NCBI RefSeq assembly: GCF_000021305.1
Contig: NC_011772.1
Location: 3,200,001-3,264,000 of the forward strand
DNA: 64,000 bases
From: Bacillus cereus G9842
GTDB lineage: Bacteria; Bacillota; Bacilli; Bacillales; Bacillaceae_G
Reading direction: 5' to 3'
Positions 7,714 to 15,593 of the stretch are shown piece by piece. A model generated the notes under the pieces. The model saw only the letters and a program-made list of their open reading frames with translations, did not search any database and had not been told where the DNA came from. Both the position numbers and the translations under genes were made by a program. Position 1 is the stretch's first letter, and the number at the start of each line of letters is the position of its first letter.

Positions 7714-7928
7714 CTTTCTCCCCCTTTAGCACAATAACTATGTAGTTAAATTCGTATATTTAAACATGAATATTCATTACATTAAGAATTAACAAATAAT
7801 TATTTTTACATATTGCTATTTTATCAAAGGGATTTTAACATTTCCATATTTTATGAATGGCTTTCGCATTTTTCTTCAATAAAGTGAAACTTTAATCAAT
7901 ATGACTATGTATTTATGTGCAGAAATAA

Positions 7929-7958
7929 TAAAAAACACTGCCAGGCGCAGTGTTTTTT
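7929..7958. terminator. Bidirectional terminator hairpin
   Basis: AAAACACTG and CAGTGTTTT flank a 7-nt loop (CCAGGCG), with A-tracts on the left and T-tracts on the right, so it can work on either strand. On the minus strand it follows the coding scrap ending at 7988. Confidence 0.7.
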
Positions 7959-8166
7959 ATTACTACCTTTTATCCAATTCATTCGTATTAAATCCTTGCT
8001 TGAGAGTAAGACCAGTTCTTTCTTATTTCATCAACAACTATTTCTGGATAATCCCAATGAAGCGTACGAGTAGACTCCCTGATTCGTTATACTATTCCTT
8101 TGGCTGTTTTGTTTCTATATTCATTCCAATATTTTGGCTCAGTCGCTCTTAAAAGAACGATAGAAA

Positions 8167-8194
8167 AAGGATCTGATATGAATATCAGATCCTT
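8167..8194. terminator. Long perfect hairpin, probable terminator
   Basis: AAGGATCTGATAT and ATATCAGATCCTT form 13 perfect pairs with only GA between them. On the minus strand a T-rich tail (TTTTTCT) follows, consistent with a terminator. Confidence 0.6.
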
Positions 8195-8358
8195 AACTTT
8201 AATTTCTTAATACATACATCTTTTTACACGATAACTGGTTCATACGTGCTCAAATTATCATACTCAGTTTTTACAATACTAGGCGGAAGGTTAACACATC
8301 CTCAGATTCACCTTTTCCTGTAGCAGTGCATAATGTTTAATAAAATTAAAGCATATTT

Positions 8359-9114
8359 TTACTTACCAGACTTAATTTTTTCGTTATATTCTTCTAAAGT
8401 TAACCCTTTTTCTTTTAGATAAACAGCAACTTCTTTTCCTACATAACGATAGTGCCATGGCTCATACTTAATGCCAGTAATATTCTCTTTATCTTTTGGA
8501 TAGCGGAGAGTAAATCCATACTCTGCAGCATTCTTATCTAACCATTTGAATGCATCGGTAGTTTCAAATTTTGCATTTAAATCTTCTACAGTATTCTGCC
8601 ATTCAACTGAAATAATGTCTAACGCTAATCCAGTATGATGTTCACTTGCACCAGGATACTGAAGATATTCCAACGCCTTAGCACTAGCCTCTTTATCCGA
8701 CAAGCCTTGAGATTTATAGCTTTTAACTGAAGCATCATAATAGGTTTGTTGTAATTTTATAGCTCGATAACCTGATCTTAAATAAAGATTGATTCCCTCT
8801 TTTTTTGCAGCTGCTACCATATCCTGATAGGAAGTTGCAATTCTACTATCTATTTTCATATTCGGCTTAGCATTTTGGGTAATACTTGTTAATTCAATTC
8901 CTAGTTCCTTTGATAACATATGCTCTCTATTTACAAGAATAATTCTCCAATCATTAGGATCAGAGATAGGTAAAACATCTTTTTTATTCGCATGTATCTC
9001 TTTTTTATTTTTATCGTTATTATTAGTAGTTTCCTGAGATGTTTGCTTTCCACTACAAGCAGCAAGACTCCATCCCATTGCCAATACCAATGCTAAAATT
9101 ATAAATTTTTTAAT
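8359..9114 (-). CDS. D-Ala-D-Ala carboxypeptidase lipoprotein (M15B, VanY-like), probable ATT start
   Basis: Zinc peptidase that trims the terminal D-Ala from peptidoglycan stem peptides outside the membrane. Visible motifs: SGYRAIKLQQTYY, the metal site SEHHTGLALDII, and the closing EPWHYRYVG. The lipobox LAAC marks the lipidation Cys. The usual start codons (TTG 9090, ATG 9075) fall inside the hydrophobic core and leave no basic n-region. The frame extends upstream as ATT-AAA-AAA-TTT to 9114, giving the normal KKFIILALVLAMGW signal, so the gene appears to use ATT or to have lost an ATG. The ribosome site AAAGGGAATGAG fits 9114. It follows the CapA-like gene by 24 bp, probably as an operon. 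Confidence 0.85.
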   Translation of the reverse strand: MKKFIILALVLAMGWSLAACSGKQTSQETTNNNDKNKKEIHANKKDVLPISDPNDWRIILVNREHMLSKELGIELTSITQNAKPNMKIDSRIATSYQDMVAAAKKEGINLYLRSGYRAIKLQQTYYDASVKSYKSQGLSDKEASAKALEYLQYPGASEHHTGLALDIISVEWQNTVEDLNAKFETTDAFKWLDKNAAEYGFTLRYPKDKENITGIKYEPWHYRYVGKEVAVYLKEKGLTLEEYNEKIKSGK

Positions 9115-9138
9115 TGTATCTCATTCCCTTTTTGTTTA

Positions 9139-10374
9139 TTAGTCTTTATACCAATTTCCCAACACGTCTCTAGGAATCTCCTTAAAATCCTTCAAAGAAA
9201 CGGGGCCGACAAATTTTTTAATTCCATGTTTTTTAGAATCTTCATCCGAATAATCTTTTAAAAATTGAATTTTAAATTGTTTCTTACCATCAGCGTAGTC
9301 GGTTACTGTCGGTACGATTGCCGCTTGTCGTATACCAAAAGTTTTATCTTCATACTTAACAAATTGTACATAAGATAATCCTCCAACCAATGTTTCTAAT
9401 TTTTCTTGCGCAGAAATAAGATTTCCAAGAGAATAATAGATTAGCGTTTCATGTCCCTCTTTATTTTGTTTCCACTCAATTGGTTGAATTACATGTGGAT
9501 GATTTCCAATTACTACATCTACACCTAAATCTGTTAAATATTGAGCAACTTCTTTTTGTTGCTTTGAAGGTGTTGAGGTATATTCTACTCCCCAATGCAC
9601 CATAACAATCACCATATCAGAGCTACTCTTTGCCTTTTCCACATCATTTTGTATCGCTTTTTTATCAATTAAATTTAAAGCCCAAGACTTATCAGCCGGA
9701 ATTTTAATTCCATTCGTACCATATGTATAATTTAGTAACGCAAAGCGAATACCATTTTTTGTAATCGTTTTTATTTCATTACGCTCGTTTTGACTCTCAT
9801 TCATGCCTACTGGGATAACATCCGGATATTTCTTCCAGTATTCTCTTGTATTCGCAACACCTTTAATACCCATATCCATAGCATGATTTGTCGCTTGAGT
9901 CACTATATTGAATCCAGTGTCCACTAAAGATTGTCCTACTTCTTCAGGTGTATTGAAAGTCGGATATCCCTGTACTTTTAGATTATTTCCTGCAATTGGA
10001 GTCTCCTGGTTCACGATAGCAAGATCACTTGATTTAACAGCTTTTTTGATATTTTCATAAATATAGTTATAATCATATGAACCGTCTTTTTGTTTGCCAT
10101 CTTTAATTACTGCGTCATGATATAAATTATCACCCGTTGCTATTAAATTCACAACCGATTTTACTTTTTTATCTTCCGTAAAATTAGGAGACTGTTGGAT
10201 AGGACTCTTCTCTACCCAATTTGGTGCTTTTAATGATGTATCTATATTAGATTCAGCCGGTGGTAATGAAGCTTTAGATGTCTTAACATCTGTATTACCA
10301 CAAGCAGTTAAAAGCACTAAAAAAATAAGACATAATAAAAAAAACTTTTTACTTCTCTGTAAAGTATCTAACAT
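9139..10374 (-). CDS. CapA-family lipoprotein (metallophosphoesterase-like)
   Basis: A 411-aa protein with a lipoprotein signal (FFLLCLIFLVLLTAC, Cys at about 25) and a CapA (PF09587) domain, residues about 70-330: LIATGDNLYHDAVI, LAIVNQETPIAG, TQATNHAMDMG, MVHWGVEYTSTPS, VVIGNHPHVIQPIEW and YYSLGNLI. These His/Asp/Asn motifs are those of a calcineurin-like metal site. The family includes CapA/PgsA of poly-gamma-glutamate synthesis, but no capB/capC/capE is nearby, so a capsule role is not supported here. It sits on the outer face of the membrane and is likely co-transcribed with the carboxypeptidase downstream, suggesting envelope maintenance. Confidence 0.85.
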   Translation of the reverse strand: MLDTLQRSKKFFLLCLIFLVLLTACGNTDVKTSKASLPPAESNIDTSLKAPNWVEKSPIQQSPNFTEDKKVKSVVNLIATGDNLYHDAVIKDGKQKDGSYDYNYIYENIKKAVKSSDLAIVNQETPIAGNNLKVQGYPTFNTPEEVGQSLVDTGFNIVTQATNHAMDMGIKGVANTREYWKKYPDVIPVGMNESQNERNEIKTITKNGIRFALLNYTYGTNGIKIPADKSWALNLIDKKAIQNDVEKAKSSSDMVIVMVHWGVEYTSTPSKQQKEVAQYLTDLGVDVVIGNHPHVIQPIEWKQNKEGHETLIYYSLGNLISAQEKLETLVGGLSYVQFVKYEDKTFGIRQAAIVPTVTDYADGKKQFKIQFLKDYSDEDSKKHGIKKFVGPVSLKDFKEIPRDVLGNWYKD

Positions 10375-10516
10375 GTGATCCTCTTTTCTGTTTTATTACT
10401 TATAACCAGTTCTAACAAATCATTCTTTAAAACAACGTATTTTGGTTTTACCCTTAATTATGGAAGGACACTCTGTTACATTTACTTCGGAATATACAGA
10501 TAATCATTTTCCATTC

Positions 10517-10559
10517 TCTAGCAATCTATCAATTCCATCAGAATTGATAGATTGCTAGA
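10517..10559. repeat. 19-bp perfect inverted repeat
   Basis: TCTAGCAATCTATCAATTC (10517-10535) is perfectly complementary to 10541-10559 across a 5-nt loop. No T-tract follows on either strand, so it is not a typical terminator. It could be a scarred repeat end or an RNA-stability hairpin downstream of the preceding minus-strand transcript's promoter region. Confidence 0.6.
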
Positions 10560-10761
10560 AAAACATGATCCATCAGGATGTCGACTAGTTTCATATACCT
10601 ACCTGTTCCAATTGCAGTAACTCGTTTAATCTAAACAAGATAGAAGAATAGTTCATATAGCCTCTTCTCTTGCTTTACGTTTGTGAGTGGCTCCAAAAAG
10701 AGGGGATCGTTGCTGTACCCCCTTTAAATATTATGGAATCATTGTAACTAATTTCTTTACG

Positions 10762-10891
10762 TTAAGCGACAAACATTATACCGATAACGATAAGTAAGAC
10801 CCAAGAACTTATTTTACCAATATACAAAAAAAGTAGCAATCTTTTGACCCATATAAAGAAGCCAATTAGGAGAAATGAAAGGAAGATTCAT
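10762..10891 (-). pseudogene. Small membrane-protein gene split by a frameshift in an A7 run
   Basis: ATG at 10891 follows AAGGAA at 9 nt and opens MNLPFISPNWLLYMGQKIAT, then hits a stop. Shortening the run of seven A (10826-10832, T7 on the coding strand) by one base joins it to FLYIGKISSWVLLIVIGIMF and a stop at 10762-10764. The joined product would be about 42 aa with one C-terminal transmembrane helix. No known family recognised. The frameshift may be real or a sequencing error. Confidence 0.4.
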
Positions 10892-10930
10892 TTTAATTAA
10901 TTCCTTCCTTCATTGATTAATAAAAAAACA

Positions 10931-10953
10931 AGCCATCCAGCTATTGGATGGCT
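10931..10953 (-). terminator. Terminator of the MFS-NETI transcript
   Basis: AGCCATCCA and TGGATGGCT enclose a 5-nt loop; on the minus strand the stem is followed by TGTTTTTTT. It lies 30 bp downstream of the NETI gene stop. Confidence 0.85.
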
Positions 10954-10982
10954 CTATACGATAAAGAGAATTTGTTATTGGA

Positions 10983-11183
10983 TTACTTCAATTTCCCTTC
11001 AAAAACAATCTTCCTACCGCACGGCTCAACTACTGTTTTGCCGTCTTTCTTTACTTCATGAAAGATCGGCTCTTCCATACGACGAGACGGAGCGTAGCCT
11101 TCTTGTTCCATACGTGCTAAGCAGTCTGTAATTGTTTCATTTTCTAGTACTTCAAATTTCTTTTTATTAGGTTGTTTTGTCAT
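10983..11183 (-). CDS. NETI-motif protein
   Basis: A 66-aa basic protein containing the diagnostic [20 protein letters not shown] segment (NETI motif family, PF14044), then [13 protein letters not shown] and a closing strand [15 protein letters not shown]. The family is restricted to Bacilli and has no assigned function. The gene starts inside the end of the MFS gene (17-bp overlap), so translation is coupled to it, and the shared transcript ends at the hairpin 10931-10953. Confidence 0.85.
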   Translation of the reverse strand: MTKQPNKKKFEVLENETITDCLARMEQEGYAPSRRMEEPIFHEVKKDGKTVVEPCGRKIVFEGKLK

Positions 11184-12363
11184 GCCCTAACCTACTTTCT
11201 ATTTTTCTTGATGCGAATTGATTCTTCATGTAGACCATATATAACATTGCTAGAATTCCCATTATAATCATAACCGCAATAAAAAAGCTTGTATACTGTA
11301 TTTTTTCTATAAATACGCCGCCTAATACAGGCCCCATAATACTTCCTAAACTAAAAGCGATTCCGGATAATATATTACCTGCCGGTAGTAAATGTCTCGG
11401 TAATAAATCAGTCATAAATCCAAGCCCTAAAGAGAAACACGATCCAATAACCATACCCGCTAAAAGCATGCAGGCAAAGACAATCCAGTAATATTGATCA
11501 AATACGGCGGCAAGTAGAAAAATTCCCGTACTTATGCTAAACGTCCACGTTAATATACGGTCCCTTCCGTATTTGTCACTTAATATACCGAGCGGAATTT
11601 GTGTAATAATACCCCCAACTGCAAATGCTGGTAATAAGAAGGATACATCTGAAACAGACCACCCTTTACGAAGTGCGTATACTGGTAAGTTACTGTTTAA
11701 CATTGCTTCAAGTACGCCATATGCAAGTGGACCTAGCAGTGCAATCCATCCTAATCCAACAACTTGTTTATAACGAGAAAATGATGATTCACTCTTCACT
11801 TCTCTTTCATCTTGCGCTGGGAATGCATTTTTTGTTGGAAGTAGTAAAAGCCAACCTATTAAACAAAGTACAGTAGATATAATAAATGGTGTCGCAAGAC
11901 CGTACTGCACAGTGCTTGCTAAATACGGACCAACGGCAAAACCAATTCCGAAGAATACACCGTATATCGATACTTGTCTCCCTATTTTACTTGGGTCCGA
12001 TGTTGTCGTGATCCATGTTTGTGTTCCGACATGAAGCATATGATCTCCGACTCCAACTAGAAATCTAAGGATAAACCATACCCAAAACGAAAATGTTTGT
12101 GTAAAAAAGAATAATGAAATAATAACGAGAAACCCACCTATAACAATAATCGGCTTCATTCCAAACCTTTGCATCGGTTTTTCAAGAAACGGCGAAATGA
12201 CTAATATCCCAATGTACAATGCCGTCGCATGAATACCATTAATACTTGAACTAACCCCTTCTTGTTCAAAAATCATTGCAATGGCAGGTAAGAGCATTCC
12301 TTGTGACAAACCCGAGATTGCTACAATCCCAACCATAATCCAAAAAGTAAAACGCATTGACAT
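11167..12363 (-). CDS. MFS transporter
   Basis: A major facilitator with 12 predicted helices, about 398 aa. The N-half signature between helices 2 and 3 is degenerate ([20 protein letters not shown]); the equivalent C-half loop, [17 protein letters not shown], is well conserved. Drug/proton antiporter (DHA1) type is likely; the substrate is unknown. An ATG 54 bp upstream would add a basic tail (KSGSVRRRGKG), but that stretch encodes the ribosome binding site GGAGAGGGAAAGGG, so ATG 12363 ([12 protein letters not shown]) is preferred. Co-transcribed with the NETI gene. Confidence 0.85.
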   Translation of the reverse strand: MSMRFTFWIMVGIVAISGLSQGMLLPAIAMIFEQEGVSSSINGIHATALYIGILVISPFLEKPMQRFGMKPIIVIGGFLVIISLFFFTQTFSFWVWFILRFLVGVGDHMLHVGTQTWITTTSDPSKIGRQVSIYGVFFGIGFAVGPYLASTVQYGLATPFIISTVLCLIGWLLLLPTKNAFPAQDEREVKSESSFSRYKQVVGLGWIALLGPLAYGVLEAMLNSNLPVYALRKGWSVSDVSFLLPAFAVGGIITQIPLGILSDKYGRDRILTWTFSISTGIFLLAAVFDQYYWIVFACMLLAGMVIGSCFSLGLGFMTDLLPRHLLPAGNILSGIAFSLGSIMGPVLGGVFIEKIQYTSFFIAVMIIMGILAMLYMVYMKNQFASRKIESRLGHDKTT

Positions 12364-12445
12364 CCCTTTCCCTCTCCTTCTCACGCTTCCACTTTTCATT
12401 ATAAACTGTTTCTTCAAATGCGTGTACGAATATTCGCAATAAAAA

Positions 12446-12476
12446 ACAAGCTAAAAGAATGAACCTTTTAGCTTGT
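12446..12476. terminator. Bidirectional terminator
   Basis: ACAAGCTAAAAG pairs with CTTTTAGCTTGT around a 7-nt loop. On the minus strand a T-run follows, ending the small gene at 12481-12708. Confidence 0.8.
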
Positions 12477-12480
12477 TATC

Positions 12481-12708
12481 TTATCCTTCCCAAACTTGCG
12501 CTTTCACATTGTAATGAAAGTGTTTAAAATATGGATTTTCATAAAATGATGGTCCATATAAGTAATGTTGCATATGAACTGTTAGTGGCTGCTGCATTTG
12601 TAAAGGAACTACAGCTGGTGAAACTTGCATATACATCGGATCTATCATTATTTTTGTATAGATATGATGATTATATGGCGAATAAGCGATTAAGGATGGT
12701 TTATGCAT
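12481..12708 (-). CDS. Small His/Tyr/Met/Pro-rich protein, unknown function
   Basis: A 75-aa protein starting MHKPSLIAYSPYNHHIYTK. It has no signal or membrane segment and is unusually rich in His, Tyr, Met and Pro (MYMQVSPAVVPLQMQQP, YFKHFHYNV). This composition resembles small spore-coat proteins of Bacillus but I recognise no family. ATG 12708 has GGGGAG at the right distance; an in-frame upstream start lacks one. It has its own terminator at 12446-12476. Confidence 0.6.
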   Translation of the reverse strand: MHKPSLIAYSPYNHHIYTKIMIDPMYMQVSPAVVPLQMQQPLTVHMQHYLYGPSFYENPYFKHFHYNVKAQVWEG

Positions 12709-12769
12709 TGATAATCTCCCCTTATACATACAAATGTTATAGTATATGCAACACTTCTCATTTCGGGGA

Positions 12770-13672
12770 TTATTTCTGTTCTAACCAATTCTCTACATGT
12801 TTTATAAATACATCTAAACAATCAATAAACGGTGAGTGTCCGCAATCTTCTAATACCTTCAACTCTGCATTTGGCAAATGTTTCGCTAATTCCTCACCGA
12901 CTACTTGCGGTACGACATAATCTCTATCACCTTGTATGACGAGTGTTGGCGCTTTAATACGATGAATTTGCTTACTTCCCTCTACAACCCCGTTATGTTC
13001 ATCTGAAATATTAAATGTAATGAGCGCATAATTCACATCTACGAAATTACGTTGCGTTAACATATCATCTAAATACTTTTCATAACGGTCCGGTTCAGGT
13101 TGATTATGTGTATATATTAATAGATTCCATACTGTACGGTAATATAGTTTGTTCATATTTTTTATCGCATCTAATACTGGAGCGATTTGTACTGGATCTT
13201 GCGCAATTTCTTCTTTCGTCTTTACTAAACTTGATACAATCGGCTGCCCATTCGTATCTTTTTTAAAGATTGGGTATCCTTTCATTCCTACTGATTCTAC
13301 TAAAATTAACTTTTCTACAAAATTTGGGTGATTCGCTGTAAATTGCATCGCAACGCCACCGCCCATTGACCAGCCCATTAATGAGAATTTCTCTAGCTTT
13401 AACTCGTCGATAAATAATTTTACATCCTCTGCAAAGTCTTGTAATGAATCTATCGATCGATTATACGTTGATTGTCCAAACCCTCTTAAATCAAGAGCGT
13501 AAATATGGTATTGATCTTGCAACTTTTCAATGACTAAATCCCAATGTTGTGACGATGTCATGTTCCCGTGAATGAGTACAAGAATATCTGTATTTCGCCT
13601 TCCAACTTCCTGATATGCAATCGTTTCTCCGTTCGATAGTGAAACAAACTCCATTGTTGCAGGCTTAATCAT
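12770..13672 (-). CDS. Alpha/beta hydrolase
   Basis: A 300-aa cytoplasmic hydrolase. The oxyanion segment is LVLIHGNMTSSQHWD, the nucleophile elbow GWSMGGGVAMQF (Ser of GWSMGG), the acid Asp lies in VIQGDRDYVVP and the His in CGHSPFID: a complete catalytic triad. Closest in pattern to haloperoxidase/epoxide hydrolase/esterase-type enzymes; the substrate cannot be told. ATG 13672 is 7 nt from GGGGGA; an upstream ATG 15 bp earlier covers that site. Monocistronic, divergent from the MarR gene. Confidence 0.85.
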   Translation of the reverse strand: MIKPATMEFVSLSNGETIAYQEVGRRNTDILVLIHGNMTSSQHWDLVIEKLQDQYHIYALDLRGFGQSTYNRSIDSLQDFAEDVKLFIDELKLEKFSLMGWSMGGGVAMQFTANHPNFVEKLILVESVGMKGYPIFKKDTNGQPIVSSLVKTKEEIAQDPVQIAPVLDAIKNMNKLYYRTVWNLLIYTHNQPEPDRYEKYLDDMLTQRNFVDVNYALITFNISDEHNGVVEGSKQIHRIKAPTLVIQGDRDYVVPQVVGEELAKHLPNAELKVLEDCGHSPFIDCLDVFIKHVENWLEQK

Positions 13673-13823
13673 CACAAGTTCCCCCATTCTATTTAATAGA
13701 AAGAAAATTCTTTACTTAATTAAAGAATAGCACGTAGAATATACGTTCGCAACATAAAACCTATAAGAATTTTTTACATAAATCAACATGTCTATTACTA
13801 GACAATTATTATAAAAAAGTATA

Positions 13824-13841
13824 TAGTTAGCTAGGTAACTA
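13824..13841. promoter_or_regulatory. Probable MarR operator
   Basis: TAGTTAGCTAGGTAACTA carries TAGTTA and TAACTA as an inverted repeat with a 6-nt centre. It lies between the probable promoter (TAGACA...TATATA) and the ribosome site of the MarR gene, the usual place for autorepression. Confidence 0.55.
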
Positions 13842-13861
13842 ATTTGAAAGGATCAAAATAC

Positions 13862-14278
13862 ATGGACGAAAAACAACATTTTTTTCACATCGTCAGCCAG
13901 ACTTCTCGAAAGTTTACGAAGAAATTTAATGAACGTGTATCTCCAACAGGGTTATTTAGTGCGCAATGGGCTGTTATTTTCCGCATTAATCAAACTGGTT
14001 CTTGTACGCAAACAGAATTATGCCAGTATTTAAATGTTGAATCACCAACGATGACTCGTACGTTAACACGTATGGAAACGATGGGATGGATTATTCGTAC
14101 AGAAGGTAAAGATCGCCGCGAGAAGCTTATTTCTTTATCCGAAACAGCGATAAAGATGATTCCAGTATGGCAAGAAGAAGTTGACACTTTCGAAGAAAAA
14201 ACGCTAGAAGGTATTAACGAAGATGATTTACATCAAGCATTTCAAATGTTACAACAAATTATTAAAAATTTAGATTAA
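13862..14278 (+). CDS. MarR-family transcriptional regulator
   Basis: A 138-aa winged-helix repressor: LFSAQWAVIFRINQTGSCTQ, recognition region TELCQYLNVESPTMTRTLTR, and the wing WIIRTEGKDRREKLISLSE with the Asp-Arg-Arg pattern typical of MarR. ATG 13862 (MDEKQHFFHIV) is preferred; a TTG 18 bp upstream overlaps the ribosome site GAAAGGA. It is followed after 15 bp by an MFS exporter and has an inverted repeat over its promoter. The likely job is sensing a small phenolic or drug-like molecule and derepressing the exporter. Confidence 0.9.
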   Translation: MDEKQHFFHIVSQTSRKFTKKFNERVSPTGLFSAQWAVIFRINQTGSCTQTELCQYLNVESPTMTRTLTRMETMGWIIRTEGKDRREKLISLSETAIKMIPVWQEEVDTFEEKTLEGINEDDLHQAFQMLQQIIKNLD

Positions 14279-14293
14279 ATTGGAGGGATGACG

Positions 14294-15493
14294 ATGCAAA
14301 GTGAGAAACTTTGGACGAAGGATTTCCTCGGAACTTGTTTTAGTAGTCTATTTCTCTTCTTAACATTTTACATGCTTATGACTACTCTGCCTGTCTATGT
14401 AATAGACGGCCTAAAAGGAAAACCTGAGGAAATTGGTTTAGTTGCAACTGTGTTTCTTATTTCTTCTGTTTTATGTAGACCATTCACAGGAAAATGGCTC
14501 GATGATTTAGGAAGAAAGAAAATATTATTTATTTCACTTTCATTATTTTTAGCCGCTACTGTTATGTATTTCGGTGCGCAAAGTTTATTCTTATTACTTG
14601 CCCTTCGCTTCTTACACGGTATTGGGTTCGGGATGGCAACGACAGCTACTGGTACGATTGTAACTGATGTTGCGCCAGCTCATCGACGAGGCGAAGCACT
14701 TGCATATTTCGGCGTATTTATGAGTCTGCCAATGGTAATTGGTCCTTTTTTAGGTTTAACAATTATTTCTCATTTTTCGTTTACTGTATTATTTATCGTT
14801 TGTTCCGTATTTTCATTACTTGCATTTTTATTAGGGCTACTTGTCGATATTCCTCACGAAGCACCTGTTAGCAAACAAAAACGTGAAAAAATGAAATGGA
14901 AAGACTTAATCGAACCATCTTCTATTCCGATTGCACTTACAGGATTTGTTTTAGCCTTTTCTTATAGTGGTATTTTATCCTTTATTCCTATTTATGCGAA
15001 AGAACTCGGTTTAAGTGAAATTGCAAGTTACTTCTTTATTGTATACGCACTTGTTGTTGTCATTTCTCGTCCATTTACAGGAAAGATTTTTGATCGCTTC
15101 GGTGAAAATGTACTCGTTTACCCTGCAATCATTATTTTCACAATCGGAATGTTCATATTAAGCCAAGCACAAACTTCATTTTGGTTCCTTGGCGCAGGTA
15201 TGCTAATCGGTTTAGGTTACGGAACATTAATTCCGAGTTTCCAAACGATTGCAATTTCTGCCGCCCCAAACCATAGACGTGGTTCTGCGACAGCTACGTA
15301 TTTTTCATTCTTTGATAGTGGTATTGGTTTTGGTTCTTTCATTTTAGGTATTGTCGCAGCGAAATCCAGTTATCATAATATGTATTTTATCGCAGCTATT
15401 ATCGTTGCGTTCACTTTACTTTTATATTACGGATTACACGGACGAAAACAAAAATTCAAGAAACAACCTACAGACGGAAAAATTTCCGCTTAA
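14294..15493 (+). CDS. MFS efflux transporter, MarR-linked
   Basis: A 399-aa, 12-helix major facilitator. Motif A appears as RPFTGKWLDDLGRKKILFIS between helices 2 and 3 and again as RPFTGKIFDRFGENV in the second half; GTIVTDVAPAHRRGEALAYFG is the loop typical of DHA1 drug antiporters. Start ATG 14294 is 6 nt from GGAGGG; another ATG 6 bp earlier lies too close to it. Forms an operon with the MarR gene, so probably exports the molecule that regulator senses. Confidence 0.87.
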   Translation: MQSEKLWTKDFLGTCFSSLFLFLTFYMLMTTLPVYVIDGLKGKPEEIGLVATVFLISSVLCRPFTGKWLDDLGRKKILFISLSLFLAATVMYFGAQSLFLLLALRFLHGIGFGMATTATGTIVTDVAPAHRRGEALAYFGVFMSLPMVIGPFLGLTIISHFSFTVLFIVCSVFSLLAFLLGLLVDIPHEAPVSKQKREKMKWKDLIEPSSIPIALTGFVLAFSYSGILSFIPIYAKELGLSEIASYFFIVYALVVVISRPFTGKIFDRFGENVLVYPAIIIFTIGMFILSQAQTSFWFLGAGMLIGLGYGTLIPSFQTIAISAAPNHRRGSATATYFSFFDSGIGFGSFILGIVAAKSSYHNMYFIAAIIVAFTLLLYYGLHGRKQKFKKQPTDGKISA

Positions 15494-15499
15494 CGTTAA

Positions 15500-15533
15500 T
15501 AAGGAAAGTAAACTTCCCCGTTTACTTTCCTTA
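15500..15533 (+). terminator. Terminator of the MarR-MFS operon
   Basis: TAAGGAAAGTAAAC pairs perfectly with GTTTACTTTCCTTA around TTCCCC, followed by a T-rich tail (TTTTGTATTTC). Confidence 0.85.
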
Positions 15534-15593
15534 TTTTGTATTTCTTTCAAGACGAGCGTATACTTATAGTAGAAATAAAAAGGAGGGCCATAT

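Larger units (their letters stand above)
7714..8358. other. Intergenic region upstream of the toxin operon, with decayed coding scraps
   Basis: No intact gene. It contains a 21-bp match to the 5' end of the bcr1 repeat (7878-7898), two hairpins (listed separately) and two minus-strand coding-like scraps. One, 7988-8157, reads ATEPKYWNEYRNKTAKGIV, then an in-frame TAA, then RIRESTRTLHWDYPEIVVDE to a stop. The other, 8224-8298, reads NLPPSIVKTEYDNLSTYEP. I cannot assign either to a family; they suggest gene loss at this flank. Confidence 0.35.
10375..10930. other. Intergenic region with a long hairpin and a frameshifted small gene
   Basis: Nothing else gene-like is convincing. The interval holds the 19-bp perfect hairpin at 10517-10559 and the split small membrane-protein gene at 10762-10891, both listed separately. 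Confidence 0.5.

Noticed and set aside
9139..10374. Part of a poly-gamma-glutamate capsule operon
   Set aside because: Only a CapA-type domain is present; no CapB, CapC or CapE/D genes are near.
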